A stretch of DNA of 64,000 nucleotides, from NCBI GenBank assembly GCA_946546925.1, contig CAMNOS010000002.1:1-64000 (forward strand), in the 5' to 3' direction. Origin of the DNA: an uncultured Butyrivibrio sp. (lineage in GTDB: Bacteria; Bacillota; Clostridia; Lachnospirales; Lachnospiraceae). This document shows, piece by piece, positions 8,643 to 18,344 of the stretch (the first letter of the stretch is position 1; each line of letters starts with the position of its first letter). A program made the position numbers and the translations under genes. Under the pieces are notes generated by a model. That model was not told the origin of the DNA. It worked only from the letters and a program-made list of their open reading frames with translations, and ran no database searches.

Positions 8643-9725
8643 ATGATTTCCAATCAGATATTGCAGAACACAATAGACGGGCTCAAGAATATTGCTCATG
8701 TTGATCTTTGCGTCCTTGATATCGATGGCAAGGAGGTGGCTTCGACAACAGGAGATATCGGCAACGTGTCTGCTGCTGCAAGGGATTTTGTGGAGTCTCC
8801 GGCAGATTCTCAGGAGATTCAGGGATATCAGTATTTTAAGATATATGATGAGCAGCAGCTTGAGTATATCCTTATCTGCACAGGAAGCGGTGACAATATC
8901 TATATGCTTGGCAAGATGATAGCATATCAGATACAGAGTCTTCTTGTCGCCTACAAGGAGAGGTTTGATAAGGACAACTTCATCAAAAACCTTCTTTTGG
9001 ACAATCTCCTTCTTGTTGATATCTACTCAAGAGCCAAGAAACTCCACATCCAGAGTGATGCCAGGAGAGTGGCCATGATCATTGAGTGTGCCGGCGGCAG
9101 GGACAGCAATGTCCTTGAGCTTACAAGATCCTGCATTGGAAGCGGTACTGACTTTGTTACAGAGGTGGACGAGGACAACGTCATTGTGGTCAAGGATGTG
9201 AGCGATATGGGCAAGGCTTCTGAGATCACAAGAGCGGCCGAGGACATACTTGCCGGACTTGAGAAGGAAGGCCTCACAGGGGTGAGGATTGCCTACGGTA
9301 CGGTTGTCGGAGAAATCAAGGAAGTTTCGCGCTCCTACAAGGAAGCCAAGATGGCGCTTGATGTGGGCAAGATCTTTTTCGATGAGAGAAAGGTTATCTG
9401 CTACAGCGAACTTGGCATCGGAAGGCTGATCTATCAGCTTCCGATTCCGCTCTGCAAAATGTTCATCAAGGAGATATTCGGCGGGCGCAACCCTGACGAC
9501 TTCGATCAGGAGACTCTTACCACTATAGACAAGTTCTTTGAGAACAGCCTGAACGTGTCAGAGACATCAAGGCAGCTCTTTATCCACAGGAATACCCTTG
9601 TGTACAGACTAGACAAGCTTCAGAAGAGTACAGGTCTGGATCTCAGGGTCTTTGATGATGCAATCACTTTCAAAATTGCACTTATGGTTGTAAGATATAT
9701 GAAATACATGGAGAAGTTCACGTGA
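8643..9725 (+). CDS. PucR/CdaR-type helix-turn-helix regulator
   Basis: A 360 aa transcription regulator of the PucR/CdaR type. Seen: the C-terminal HTH_30-like domain with SLNVSETSRQLFIHRNTLVYRLDKL and the following FDDAITFKIALMV helix, and a middle segment resembling a degenerate GGDEF-like/CdaR fold (ARRVAMIIEC, then YKEAKMALDVGKIF). The N-terminal 100 residues look like a sugar-diacid-type or PAS-like sensing domain, but the ligand cannot be read. It is upstream of ftsE by about 70 bases with no terminator between them, so it may be co-transcribed with the division genes. Confidence 0.82.
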   Translation: MISNQILQNTIDGLKNIAHVDLCVLDIDGKEVASTTGDIGNVSAAARDFVESPADSQEIQGYQYFKIYDEQQLEYILICTGSGDNIYMLGKMIAYQIQSLLVAYKERFDKDNFIKNLLLDNLLLVDIYSRAKKLHIQSDARRVAMIIECAGGRDSNVLELTRSCIGSGTDFVTEVDEDNVIVVKDVSDMGKASEITRAAEDILAGLEKEGLTGVRIAYGTVVGEIKEVSRSYKEAKMALDVGKIFFDERKVICYSELGIGRLIYQLPIPLCKMFIKEIFGGRNPDDFDQETLTTIDKFFENSLNVSETSRQLFIHRNTLVYRLDKLQKSTGLDLRVFDDAITFKIALMVVRYMKYMEKFT

Positions 9726-9794
9726 TAAGAAGTTGCAAGAGCTGTAAGGCTTAAGTGCAGCCGACGTATTGCGCAAAGTATCGTAAGGAGTATT

Positions 9795-10535
9795 ATGGAA
9801 AGAGGATTTAGGAAAAGACGCATAAACAGGCAGATTCCCGAGGATGAAGTCATCACAATGGAAAACGTGACCAAGGCTTATTCTACGGGTGCACCTGCCC
9901 TAAACGGAGTCACCCTTCACATTAAGAGGGGTGAGTTTGTTTTTATAGTAGGAGACAGCGGTTCAGGCAAGTCGACTCTGATCAAGCTGCTTTTGAGAGA
10001 GCTGGTACCTACTGACGGAGAGATTACGGTTCTGGGGTATAATCTCAGGAGGATCAAGCACAGCAAGATCCCGAAGTTCAGACGTAATCTCGGAATAGTA
10101 TTTCAGGACTTCAGGCTGCTCAAGGACAGAAATGTTTACGAAAATGTGGCATTTGCCCAGAGAATCGTACAGACACCCACAAGGGAGATAAAGAAAAACG
10201 TCCCCTCCATTCTTGCAACTGTCAATCTTGCAGGAAAATACAAGAACAAGATCAACCAGCTTTCAGGTGGAGAGCAGCAGAGAGTTGCGCTGGCCAGAGC
10301 GCTTGTCAATAAGCCGGCGATTCTTTTGGCCGATGAGCCTACAGGAAATCTTGATCCCAACAATTCCTGGGAGATCATGAAACTCATGGAACAGATCAAT
10401 GAAAATGGCACTACAGTCATTGTGGTAACCCATAACAGAGAGATTGTAAATGCCATGAAAAAGAGAGTTATCACCATGAAAAAGGGCGTCATCATAGAGG
10501 ACGAGGAAGAGGGTATGTACATCGATGAGGAGTAG
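9795..10535 (+). CDS. ftsE: Cell division ATP-binding protein FtsE
   Basis: The ATPase half of the FtsEX complex, which drives conformational change in the periplasmic/extracellular hydrolase activator. Seen: Walker A GDSGSGKST, the Q-loop VFQDFRLL, signature LSGGEQQRVALARAL, Walker B ILLADEPTGNLD and H-loop VVTHNRE. The 246 aa include a short basic N-terminal extension before the ABC domain. GTAAGGAG precedes the ATG. It overlaps ftsX by 11 bases. Confidence 0.96.
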   Translation: MERGFRKRRINRQIPEDEVITMENVTKAYSTGAPALNGVTLHIKRGEFVFIVGDSGSGKSTLIKLLLRELVPTDGEITVLGYNLRRIKHSKIPKFRRNLGIVFQDFRLLKDRNVYENVAFAQRIVQTPTREIKKNVPSILATVNLAGKYKNKINQLSGGEQQRVALARALVNKPAILLADEPTGNLDPNNSWEIMKLMEQINENGTTVIVVTHNREIVNAMKKRVITMKKGVIIEDEEEGMYIDEE

Positions 10536-11421
10536 CAGTTTCTTTTATACCATTGGACAGGGCTTTAAGAATTTGGGCAGAAACAAGTGGTACACGCTGG
10601 CGTCAATAGCCACTATAACGGCCTGTCTTTTCCTGTTCGGATTATTTTATGCAATTATTGCCAATTTCCAGAATGTGGTCAAGACCGCTGAGCAGGGTGT
10701 GTCTGTCACAGTATTTTTCAATGAGGGCACCAGTGAGGATGAGATCCTTGCGGTAAAGAGTGATCTTGAGCACAGACCTGAAGTCAGGGAGATCACCTAT
10801 GTTTCGGCGGATGAAGCCTGGGAGGGCTTCAAGGAGGATTATCTTGGGGAGTATGCTGACGGTTTTACCGAGAATCCTCTGGCTGAGTCGGCCAATCTTC
10901 AGATCTATCTCAATGACGTTTCAATGCAGCAGGCCCTTGTCACCTATATTGAGTCGATCACAGTGGTGAGAGAGGTAAACAGGTCGGAAGTAACCGCTAC
11001 AACCTTAAGCGGTCTTAATCTCCTGATCGCCTATGTGTCTGCGGGCATTATCATCATTCTTTTGCTGGTTTCGGTATTCCTTATCAGCAACACTGTAACA
11101 ATGGGTATTTCAGTCCGCAAGGATGAGATCAACATCATGAAGTACATAGGCGCTACGGACTTCTTTGTAAGGGCTCCGTTTGTGGTTGAGGGTATTCTGA
11201 TCGGTCTTATCGGCTCGATCATACCTCTTATTATCATTTACTTTGTTTATACTCATGTGATCACCTATGTTGTATCAAGATTTACAATGCTGAGCTCCCT
11301 TCTGAATTTCCTGCCTGTGGAGACTATTTACAACAGGCTGATGCCAATATCGCTCATTATCGGAATCGGCATCGGATTCTTTGGAAGTTTCATCACAGTA
11401 AGGAAACATCTGCACGTTTAA
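10525..11421 (+). CDS. ftsX: Cell division protein FtsX
   Basis: The membrane subunit of FtsEX. Seen: a cytoplasmic N-terminus (FKNLGRNKWYTLASIATI), TM1 at about 22-45, a large extracytoplasmic loop of about 120 residues containing the regulator-binding region, then three more helices (about 167-187, 218-240, 270-290). The 298 aa length is typical of Firmicutes FtsX. The start lies inside ftsE, with SD GAGGAAGAGGG. It is followed after 27 bases by a PcsB-like hydrolase, the expected partner. Confidence 0.95.
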   Translation: MRSSSFFYTIGQGFKNLGRNKWYTLASIATITACLFLFGLFYAIIANFQNVVKTAEQGVSVTVFFNEGTSEDEILAVKSDLEHRPEVREITYVSADEAWEGFKEDYLGEYADGFTENPLAESANLQIYLNDVSMQQALVTYIESITVVREVNRSEVTATTLSGLNLLIAYVSAGIIIILLLVSVFLISNTVTMGISVRKDEINIMKYIGATDFFVRAPFVVEGILIGLIGSIIPLIIIYFVYTHVITYVVSRFTMLSSLLNFLPVETIYNRLMPISLIIGIGIGFFGSFITVRKHLHV

Positions 11422-11448
11422 AGATTCATAAAAGGGAAGTCTCAGAAT

Positions 11449-12669
11449 TTGAAGCCTATTGTTTCGCGTACCAAAAAGAGAATAATAAGCATACTTATGT
11501 GCATTGTGGTAGTGGCGGTGACGGTTCTTTCTACACCTGCCACTGCTTCTGCTGTCACGGAGGAATCAATTAAGGCCAAAGAGAATCAGATAAGCCAGGC
11601 CAAAAAGGAGAGGGACAGCCTTAAAAATGCCAAGACTGATCTGGAGAAGGTAAAAAAGCAGCTTGAGCAGAGCAAGGCGGACCTCAATAAGTATATAACC
11701 CAGCTTGACGGCCAGCTCACTGAGATTCAGGAAAAGATTGACGACCTCAAGAATCAGATTGAAGAAAAGGAAAAACAGATAGAGCAGACGACCAAGGAGC
11801 TCATCGAGGCGGAGGCCATTCAGAAAGCACAGTACGAGGCTATGAAAAAGCGCATAAAGTTCATGTACGAGAGGGGCGATAACCTGTACTTTGAACTGCT
11901 GATAGAGTCGGGCACGTTCTCTGATATGCTCAACAAGGCTGAGTATATTGAGATGCTTTCTGAGTATGACAGAATGAAGCTCAATGAATATATTGCCACT
12001 ACTGAGCTTATCAAGCTGACCAAGGAAGCTCTTGAAGAAGAAAAGGAGACTCTCTCCGAAACCAAGGCGGCTGTGGAGGAAGAAGAGAAAAATCTTCAGG
12101 CCCTCATGGACAGCAAGGCCAACGAGCTCTCCAAGGTCAAGAGTGACATCTCCAACAAGGAATCTGCGATCGCAGAATACGAGGCGGAGATCAAGGCTGA
12201 GAATGCCGCCATTGCAGCACTTGAGAGGGAGGTTGCAGCAGACAAGGCGGCTCTCTACAGCAGATATACTTATGACGGCGGTATGTTCACCTGGCCATGT
12301 CCGAGCTACACCAGGATCTCAGACAACTACGGCATGAGAATGCACCCGACCCTGGGCGTTCAGAAGATGCACAATGGAATAGATCTGGCCGCACCTTCGG
12401 GATCCGCAATACTGGCGGCCTATAAAGGAACAGTGGTTGCTGCGGACTACAACTCATCTATGGGCAACTATATCATGATCAATCATGGAGGCGGGCTCTA
12501 TACCATCTATATGCACTGCTCATCTCTCGGAGTATCCAAGGGACAGGACGTGAGTGCAGGTACCAGGATAGGAGCAGTCGGGTCGACCGGAAGATCAACC
12601 GGACCCCACCTTCATTTTGGAGTAAGACTTAACGGAGCTTATGTAAGCCCTTGGAATTATCTCAAGTAA
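11449..12669 (+). CDS. PcsB/EnvC-like peptidoglycan hydrolase (coiled coil + M23)
   Basis: A secreted cell-wall hydrolase or hydrolase activator expected to be controlled by FtsEX at the septum. Seen: a signal peptide (basic start, IISILMCIVVVAVTVLSTPATASA, cleavage about residue 36), a long coiled coil (about 45-265) and a LytM/M23 metallopeptidase domain (about 280-406). The zinc-site motifs appear intact: the H and D of MHNGIDLA and the HLHFG box. The start is TTG at 11449 after AAAGGGA; no ATG is available before the signal peptide. It follows ftsX closely, matching the ftsEX-hydrolase order in other Firmicutes. Confidence 0.92.
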   Translation: MKPIVSRTKKRIISILMCIVVVAVTVLSTPATASAVTEESIKAKENQISQAKKERDSLKNAKTDLEKVKKQLEQSKADLNKYITQLDGQLTEIQEKIDDLKNQIEEKEKQIEQTTKELIEAEAIQKAQYEAMKKRIKFMYERGDNLYFELLIESGTFSDMLNKAEYIEMLSEYDRMKLNEYIATTELIKLTKEALEEEKETLSETKAAVEEEEKNLQALMDSKANELSKVKSDISNKESAIAEYEAEIKAENAAIAALEREVAADKAALYSRYTYDGGMFTWPCPSYTRISDNYGMRMHPTLGVQKMHNGIDLAAPSGSAILAAYKGTVVAADYNSSMGNYIMINHGGGLYTIYMHCSSLGVSKGQDVSAGTRIGAVGSTGRSTGPHLHFGVRLNGAYVSPWNYLK

Positions 12670-12688
12670 AGACGGTTAGGAGCAGGCT

Positions 12689-13987
12689 GTGGACAGCAAT
12701 TATCAATTTACTTACCAACCTCCCATTCCGGATCCGGAGCGGGAGAAGGAAAACAAAAGAAAACTCAGGCAAAGGTTCATTAGCGGGATCATAGTGGGAA
12801 CACTTATCTGCGGTCTTGTGTTTGGAGCCCTGTTTGTACTTCTGGGCTCAGGGACAGGGAGGATTAAACCATTCTCCGGTTCATCTGAAAGTGACGGCAC
12901 TGAACTTTTAACTGATGAGACCATATCCAAGATCAATTCTCTTGAGGAAGTTATTGACACCTATTATTACAAGACCGATGTGGACAAGGCTCAGGAAGCC
13001 GATGGAATGTACAAGGGACTCATGGATTCGCTTGGAGATCCCTACTCGGTATATTACACGGAAGAGGAACTGAATGATCTTCTCAGCGACACTGCAGGCG
13101 TATATTACGGCATCGGCGCCTATGTAAGTCTTGACACTGAACTGGGACTTCCCAGGATTTCGGGGGTTATTCCCGGAACTCCGGCGGAGAAGGCGGAACT
13201 TCAGATAGACGACATCATATATGAAGTAGACGGCAACTCGACAGACGGACTTGAACTTGATGAAGTGGTTGCAATGATAAAGGGGCCTGAGGGCACCAGT
13301 GTACACATAACGATCCTAAGGGGAGCCAAGAGACAGGAGATTGGAATCGACGTACCAAGATCGGCTGTAGAAGTGCCCACTGTCAACACCAAGCTCCTGG
13401 GTGACAATGAGGACATCGGCTATATTCAGATCACGGAGTTTGATGAGGTGACACCGGATCAGTTTGCTGAAGGAATGGCAGAGCTGAGGGCTGACAACAT
13501 CAAGGGAGTTGTGATAGACCTAAGGAGCAATCCCGGTGGAAGCCTTCAGGCTGTATGTGAGATAGCAAGGCAGATCCTCCCTAAGGGCCTGATCGTTTAC
13601 ACCGTTGACAGGGATGGCAAAAGAGAGAATTATTCCTGTGACGGGGAACACCAGATAGATATTCCGGTAGTTGTGCTGGTAAACCAGTATTCGGCCAGTG
13701 CCTCCGAGATACTTGCAGGTGCGATCAAGGACTATGAGCTGGGTAAGCTTGTGGGAATGACAACCTTTGGAAAGGGAATCGTTCAGAGGATCTTTGATCT
13801 CAAGGACGGAACGGCGGTCAAGCTTACAGTCAGCAATTACTTTACGCCTAATGGCAACAATATCCACGGAATCGGCATCGCGCCGGATGTGGAGGTGGAG
13901 TTTGATGCTGATGCCTACGCCGAGGACAAGACAGACAATCAGCTTCTTAAGGCAGTTGAAGTTATGAATGAACTGCTTGACAACTGA
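12689..13987 (+). CDS. ctpA: S41 family C-terminal processing peptidase
   Basis: A membrane-anchored serine protease of the Ctp/S41 family acting outside the membrane. Seen: a proline-rich cytoplasmic start, one TM helix (about 31-53), a PDZ domain (about 130-215, with GVIPGTPAEKAELQIDDIIYEV), and the catalytic core with serine in QYSASASEILAGA and lysine in TTFGKGIVQ. The 432 aa length is normal. The start is GTG at 12689 after TAGGAG. It follows the PcsB-like hydrolase at 19 bases, so it is probably in the same operon and may process division or cell-wall proteins (inference). Confidence 0.93.
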   Translation: MDSNYQFTYQPPIPDPEREKENKRKLRQRFISGIIVGTLICGLVFGALFVLLGSGTGRIKPFSGSSESDGTELLTDETISKINSLEEVIDTYYYKTDVDKAQEADGMYKGLMDSLGDPYSVYYTEEELNDLLSDTAGVYYGIGAYVSLDTELGLPRISGVIPGTPAEKAELQIDDIIYEVDGNSTDGLELDEVVAMIKGPEGTSVHITILRGAKRQEIGIDVPRSAVEVPTVNTKLLGDNEDIGYIQITEFDEVTPDQFAEGMAELRADNIKGVVIDLRSNPGGSLQAVCEIARQILPKGLIVYTVDRDGKRENYSCDGEHQIDIPVVVLVNQYSASASEILAGAIKDYELGKLVGMTTFGKGIVQRIFDLKDGTAVKLTVSNYFTPNGNNIHGIGIAPDVEVEFDADAYAEDKTDNQLLKAVEVMNELLDN

Positions 13988-14009
13988 AAAATTTGATGCT
14001 AATATACGA

Positions 14010-14043
14010 GACTGTGTCAGGTATTACCTGCACAGTCTTTTAT
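14010..14043 (+). terminator. Terminator after the ftsEX-ctpA operon
   Basis: GACTGTG-T-CAGGT, loop ATT, ACCTG-CACAGTC, then TTTTATTTT: a 12-bp stem with one bulged T. It begins 23 bases after the ctpA stop and lies within the upstream extension of the 13993 ORF, which argues that the phosphatase starts further down. Confidence 0.8.
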
Positions 14044-14121
14044 TTTGTAATTCTTTTATGCCGCGTTTTATCGCGACATCACAGGACGTTTTCGACCGGA
14101 TTTTTCAGGAGTTTAGACAAT

Positions 14122-14907
14122 ATGGAAGTTAAAGCATGCATTTTTACCGATGCGGGAAAAGTCCGCAGGATCAATCAGGATTCCGCGATGATCAAGGTGG
14201 CGAACACCAGAAAGTACGGAAGGATATCTTTTGCTGCCGTCTGTGACGGAATGGGAGGGCTTTCCAAGGGAGAAGTTGCCAGCTGTAAGATGATAAGGTC
14301 TCTGGAGGGCTGGTTTGTGGATGAGCTGCCGCTGATGCAGAACCTTGATATGGACAGGCTGTGGGACACTGCAGAGACATCCCTTCTTCGCCTGATAACC
14401 AGAACAGGTGCTGAGATACGCCGCTACGGCAGACATCGGGGGATTAAGCTGGGGACCACGCTCACAGCTCTTTTACAGATCGGGGCGGAGTATATGACTG
14501 TAAATGTGGGAGATTCGCGCATATATCTTATCGACCGCAAGGAGGCAAGACCTGCCACCAGGGATCAGAGCGTGACTCAGGACAAACTTGACAGAGGGAT
14601 CATAGACAGCTGCGACAGAGAGAGGGATCCTGAGAGAAATGTGCTGCTCCAGTCGGTTGGAGCAACGCCGGATGTCCGGCCGGAGGTGAGAAGGGGCAGG
14701 ATTGAGTGTGATACTACTGTCCTTGCGGTAAGCGACGGCTTTTGGAGGACTTTGAAGGAGCCCGAGCTTCATGACAAGCTCTGTCCGCAGATGTGTGTGA
14801 CAGCGGACGATATGCTACTGCAGTGCAGGAAACTGGCTGATCTGGCACTTCAAAGAGAAGAAGAGGACAATATTTCGGTTGCAGCAATGTGCCTTGAAAT
14901 GGCGTGA
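14122..14907 (+). CDS. PP2C-family protein phosphatase
   Basis: A Ser/Thr phosphatase of the PPM/PP2C type, likely reversing the kinase encoded next door. Seen: metal-binding and core motifs GKVRRINQDS, VCDGMGG, GTTLTAL, VGDSRIYL, RDQSVTQD, VSDGFWR and EEDNISVAAM, in the correct order over 261 aa. I chose ATG 14122 rather than the track's 13993: AGGAG lies upstream, homology begins at MEVKACIFTDAGKVRR, and the 43-residue extension crosses the ctpA terminator. The kinase gene follows after about 30 bases. Confidence 0.9.
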   Translation: MEVKACIFTDAGKVRRINQDSAMIKVANTRKYGRISFAAVCDGMGGLSKGEVASCKMIRSLEGWFVDELPLMQNLDMDRLWDTAETSLLRLITRTGAEIRRYGRHRGIKLGTTLTALLQIGAEYMTVNVGDSRIYLIDRKEARPATRDQSVTQDKLDRGIIDSCDRERDPERNVLLQSVGATPDVRPEVRRGRIECDTTVLAVSDGFWRTLKEPELHDKLCPQMCVTADDMLLQCRKLADLALQREEEDNISVAAMCLEMA

Positions 14908-14938
14908 GCGTAAGAAGATTATGTAATGGAGGATGGTT

Positions 14939-15967
14939 ATGAGATATCTTGAGAATGAGACGATCTACAGGGAGAGATACAGGATTTTAAGACGCCTTGG
15001 TGAGGGCGGAAGCAGCGTGGTCTATATGGCTGTTGATGAGAAAGAAAAGAGCCCGGTTACCATAAAGCTCTTTAAAGAAAGCGCCCATGGCAAAAAGAGC
15101 GCAAAAGAAATGGTTGAGGCTGAGACAAAGATCATGTCGCAGCTGTACCATGAGGGTATTCCGGAATTAAAAGCGGTATATGACGATGCCGCGGTGATCA
15201 GTTACATTCCCGGGAACAGCCTGGAGAAGGCCCTTGCCGTTAAAGGCCGTTTTGCGGAAAAGGAAGCTGTGAGGATGATGCTTGAGGTTCTTGGTATTCT
15301 GAAATATCTTCATGAACAGAGCGAGCCTGTCATATACAGGGACCTCAAACCGGCCAATCTGATGCTTCGGCCTGACACGCATGTGTCGCTTATCGATTTT
15401 GGGGCGGCAAGAGTGATGGAAAAAGAGTGCATTGCTGACACACTCAATCTTGGGACAAACGGATTTGCTGCTCCTGAACAGTACGGGAACCTTGGGCAGA
15501 CGGATCCAAGGACAGATATCTACTGCTTTGGAAGGACGCTGCTGCTTTTAGTTGGCGGCAAGTGTTCACCTGAACTCATGGAGGTGATAGAAAAGTGTAC
15601 CATGCCTGACAGGGACGACAGGTTCACAAATTGCAGGGAGGTTGAGAAGGCTCTGAAAAAATACCCGCTAAGGGCCATGGCACACAGAACCGGGAGAGGG
15701 TTCAAGCTTGCGGCAGGTTCGGCGATTCTCGCCGGAGTCATCTCTTTTGCTGTCATACATTATGACTCAGTCAGGAGCTATGCAGCCGATGATGCGAGTA
15801 AGCGGATGCCTGCAGTTCAGCAGAGACTTAACACCGCCGGAGTGAGGTTTAAAGAGATACTCAGAGAACGGTTTGGCGTAGTGATCGGTGACGGCACAGG
15901 AGCTTACGGCGCAGTCGAAAACGAAAAGGGCATTAAAGACAAAAAGGTAAGTGAAACACTGAGGTGA
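14939..15967 (+). CDS. Membrane-anchored serine/threonine protein kinase
   Basis: An eukaryotic-type (Hanks) protein kinase. Seen: glycine loop RLGEGGSSVVYMA, catalytic-lysine region VTIKLFKE, the YRDLKPANL catalytic loop (Y in place of H in HRD), LIDFGAARV, the activation segment GTNGFAAPEQYG, and a compact C-lobe ending in RDDRFTNCREVEKAL. A single TM helix at about 259-277 follows, then about 66 extracytoplasmic residues without PASTA repeats. I prefer ATG 14939 over 14933 because GGAGG then has a 6-base spacing. It overlaps the downstream small gene. This is not the PrkC/Stk1 type found beside rlmN/rsgA; its partner phosphatase is directly upstream. Confidence 0.9.
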   Translation: MRYLENETIYRERYRILRRLGEGGSSVVYMAVDEKEKSPVTIKLFKESAHGKKSAKEMVEAETKIMSQLYHEGIPELKAVYDDAAVISYIPGNSLEKALAVKGRFAEKEAVRMMLEVLGILKYLHEQSEPVIYRDLKPANLMLRPDTHVSLIDFGAARVMEKECIADTLNLGTNGFAAPEQYGNLGQTDPRTDIYCFGRTLLLLVGGKCSPELMEVIEKCTMPDRDDRFTNCREVEKALKKYPLRAMAHRTGRGFKLAAGSAILAGVISFAVIHYDSVRSYAADDASKRMPAVQQRLNTAGVRFKEILRERFGVVIGDGTGAYGAVENEKGIKDKKVSETLR

Positions 15968-15972
15968 TTAGT

Positions 15973-16212
15973 ATGATGATTTTTATATATACATTTGTGA
16001 TAATTTTTATTGCGTTGGTAGTGATACTTGGGCTTGGGAGCCTGCTTACAGGAGTGGGAGAAAGCCTGAACACCATCCCTGAGGGTGAGGCTACTGCCGC
16101 CATGTGTACGACCCAGCTTTTGGGAAGGGGCACGGAACCGGGAAGGACCTGTGACGAGGACTTTGTCATCGAGCAGGATATGGTGTATACATATGACTCC
16201 TTCAACCTTTAA
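15973..16212 (+). CDS. Small single-pass membrane protein, function unknown
   Basis: I do not recognise a family. The 79 aa protein has an N-terminal hydrophobic helix (IYTFVIIFIALVVILGLGSLL) and a polar tail with two cysteines about 20 residues apart. GAGGTGA at 15961-15967 gives a good SD for ATG 15973; the track's GTG at 15964 overlaps the kinase stop and is less likely. Position and coupling suggest it belongs with the phosphatase/kinase pair, possibly as a regulator or substrate (inference). The antisense ORFs here have no SD. Confidence 0.6.
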   Translation: MMIFIYTFVIIFIALVVILGLGSLLTGVGESLNTIPEGEATAAMCTTQLLGRGTEPGRTCDEDFVIEQDMVYTYDSFNL

Positions 16213-16255
16213 AACCTTTAAAATTGCAGGAATGTGGAATGCCGGGGAGATCACA

Positions 16256-16267
16256 GAACAATAGTTC
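16256..16267. promoter_or_regulatory. LexA (DinR-type) SOS box upstream of uvrB
   Basis: GAAC-AATA-GTTC is a perfect inverted pair matching the Gram-positive LexA operator core GAAC-N4-GTTC, followed by G. It lies 83 bases before the uvrB ATG. Two TATACT hexamers (16277 and 16300) lie just downstream as possible -10 elements. Damage-inducible uvrBA expression is expected from this. Confidence 0.7.
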
Positions 16268-16349
16268 GAAAACCAATATACTTTTATACCCAAATCTGCT
16301 ATACTTATCACACAGTTGACAGGTATAGCATTTTTTATGGAAAAGAGAT

Positions 16350-18344
16350 ATGGATAAATTTATACTTCATTCAGATTTTAAGCCTACCGGCGACCAGCCT
16401 CAGGCAATAAAGAAACTTGTGGAGGGGTTCAAGGCGGGCAATCAGTTCGAGACCCTTCTCGGTGTCACCGGATCCGGTAAGACCTTTACCATGGCCAACG
16501 TGATAGCAGCGCTCAATAAGCCCACACTGATCATTTCGCACAACAAGACTCTTGCGGGACAGCTCTACGGTGAGTTCAAGGAGTTTTTCCCGGAGAACGC
16601 GGTGGAATATTTTGTTTCCTACTACGATTACTACCAGCCTGAGGCCTATGTGCCCCAGACTGATACTTATATTGCCAAGGATTCGTCTATTAACGATGAG
16701 ATCGATAAGCTCAGGCTTTCAGCAACCGCTTCGCTGGCTGAGAGGAAGGATGTCATCGTTGTTGCCAGCGTGTCCTGCATCTATGGCCTTGGAAGCCCTG
16801 AGGAATTTAAGGGGATGTCCATATCCCTGCGTCCGGGGATGCAGAAGGACAGGGATGACCTGATAAAGGACCTGGTGGCGATACAGTACGACAGGAATGA
16901 CATGGAGCTGGGACGCTGCAACTTCAGGGTCCGCGGCGATACGGTGGAGATCTTCCCCGCCAACTGGGACGACTATCTCATAAGGGTGGAGTTCTTTGGG
17001 GACGAGATTGACAGGATAACACAGGTTGAGCCTGTGACTGCCAAGGTCCACGCTGAACTTAGTCACATTATGATCTATCCTGCATCCCACTACGTTGTTC
17101 CTCAGGAGAAGATCAACCTGGCCTGTGAGAACATTGAGAAAGAACTTGAGGAGCAGGTCAAGTTCTTTAAGGGTGAGGACAGGCTCATAGAGGCTCAGAG
17201 GATTTCTGAGAGGACCAACTTCGATGTGGAGATGATGAGGGAGACGGGATTCTGTTCGGGAATTGAGAACTACTCGAGGCATCTCAATTTCATGAAGCCC
17301 GGAGAGCCGCCGCTGACTCTGCTGGACTTTTTTGATAACGATTTTCTCATAATAGTGGACGAGTCCCACATGACCATACCTCAGGTGGGAGCCATGTATC
17401 ACGGGGACAGGAGCAGGAAGACCACCCTTGTGGACTATGGATTCAGACTGCCGTCGGCTTTGGACAACAGACCGCTTAATTTCGAGGAGTTTGAGCAGCA
17501 CATCGATCAGATGCTTTTCTGCTCTGCAACTCCCGGCAAGTACGAAGAGGAACATGAACTGCTAAGAGCCGAGCAGGTAATAAGACCTACAGGTCTTCTG
17601 GATCCTGAGGTGGACGTGCGTCCTGTTGAGGGACAGATCGACGATCTCATCGGCGAGATAAGAAAAGAGGTATCCCGGAAGAATAAGGTCCTTATCACTA
17701 CACTCACCAAGCGCATGGCAGAAGATCTTACAGAGTATCTTGCAGAGTCCGGAATCAGGGTCAAGTACCTTCACTCCGATATAGACACCCTTGAGAGGTC
17801 GGAGATAATAAGGGATATGCGTCTGGACGTATTCGACGTGCTTGTTGGTATCAACCTCTTAAGAGAGGGTCTTGATATTCCGGAGATATCACTTGTTGCG
17901 ATCATAGATGCAGACAAGGAAGGGTTCCTGAGATCTGAGACATCGCTCATTCAGACCATAGGAAGGGCTGCCCGAAACGCCGAGGGAAGAGTCATAATGT
18001 ATGCCGACAACATGACGGACTCCATGAGTAAGGCTATTGAGGAGACCAGGAGAAGAAGAGCGATCCAGCAGAAATATAATGAGGAGAACGGTATAACGCC
18101 TCAGACCATCAAGAAGGCGGTAAGGGAGCTGATCGCTGTCACCAGAGCAATCGCCAAGGAAGAGGTTAAGTTTGAGAAGGCTCCTGAGTCCATGAGTGCT
18201 GAGGAACTTGAGAAACTCATAGGCGATGTTCAGAAGAAGATGAAGAGAGCTGCTACTGAGCTTGACTTTGAGACCGCGGCAACTCTCAGGGATCAGATGA
18301 TAGAACTTAAGACCATATACAACGAGATCACTTCCGGAAAGTGA
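16350..18344 (+). CDS. uvrB: Excinuclease ABC subunit B
   Basis: The damage-verifying helicase-like subunit of nucleotide excision repair. Seen: Walker A GVTGSGKT (38-45), the beta-hairpin region [23 protein letters not shown] box [11 protein letters not shown], helicase motifs in the C-terminal half ([28 protein letters not shown]) and the C-terminal UVR motif that recruits UvrC ([13 protein letters not shown]). The 664 aa length is standard. It precedes uvrA and lies behind a LexA-type box. Confidence 0.98.
   Translation: MDKFILHSDFKPTGDQPQAIKKLVEGFKAGNQFETLLGVTGSGKTFTMANVIAALNKPTLIISHNKTLAGQLYGEFKEFFPENAVEYFVSYYDYYQPEAYVPQTDTYIAKDSSINDEIDKLRLSATASLAERKDVIVVASVSCIYGLGSPEEFKGMSISLRPGMQKDRDDLIKDLVAIQYDRNDMELGRCNFRVRGDTVEIFPANWDDYLIRVEFFGDEIDRITQVEPVTAKVHAELSHIMIYPASHYVVPQEKINLACENIEKELEEQVKFFKGEDRLIEAQRISERTNFDVEMMRETGFCSGIENYSRHLNFMKPGEPPLTLLDFFDNDFLIIVDESHMTIPQVGAMYHGDRSRKTTLVDYGFRLPSALDNRPLNFEEFEQHIDQMLFCSATPGKYEEEHELLRAEQVIRPTGLLDPEVDVRPVEGQIDDLIGEIRKEVSRKNKVLITTLTKRMAEDLTEYLAESGIRVKYLHSDIDTLERSEIIRDMRLDVFDVLVGINLLREGLDIPEISLVAIIDADKEGFLRSETSLIQTIGRAARNAEGRVIMYADNMTDSMSKAIEETRRRRAIQQKYNEENGITPQTIKKAVRELIAVTRAIAKEEVKFEKAPESMSAEELEKLIGDVQKKMKRAATELDFETAATLRDQMIELKTIYNEITSGK

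Noticed and set aside
13993-14121. Upstream extension of the PP2C ORF
   Set aside because: It crosses the ctpA terminator, has no SD, and the family homology begins at 14122.
16719-17555. 278 aa minus-strand ORF opposite uvrB
   Set aside because: Shadow of the highly conserved uvrB; no independent support.
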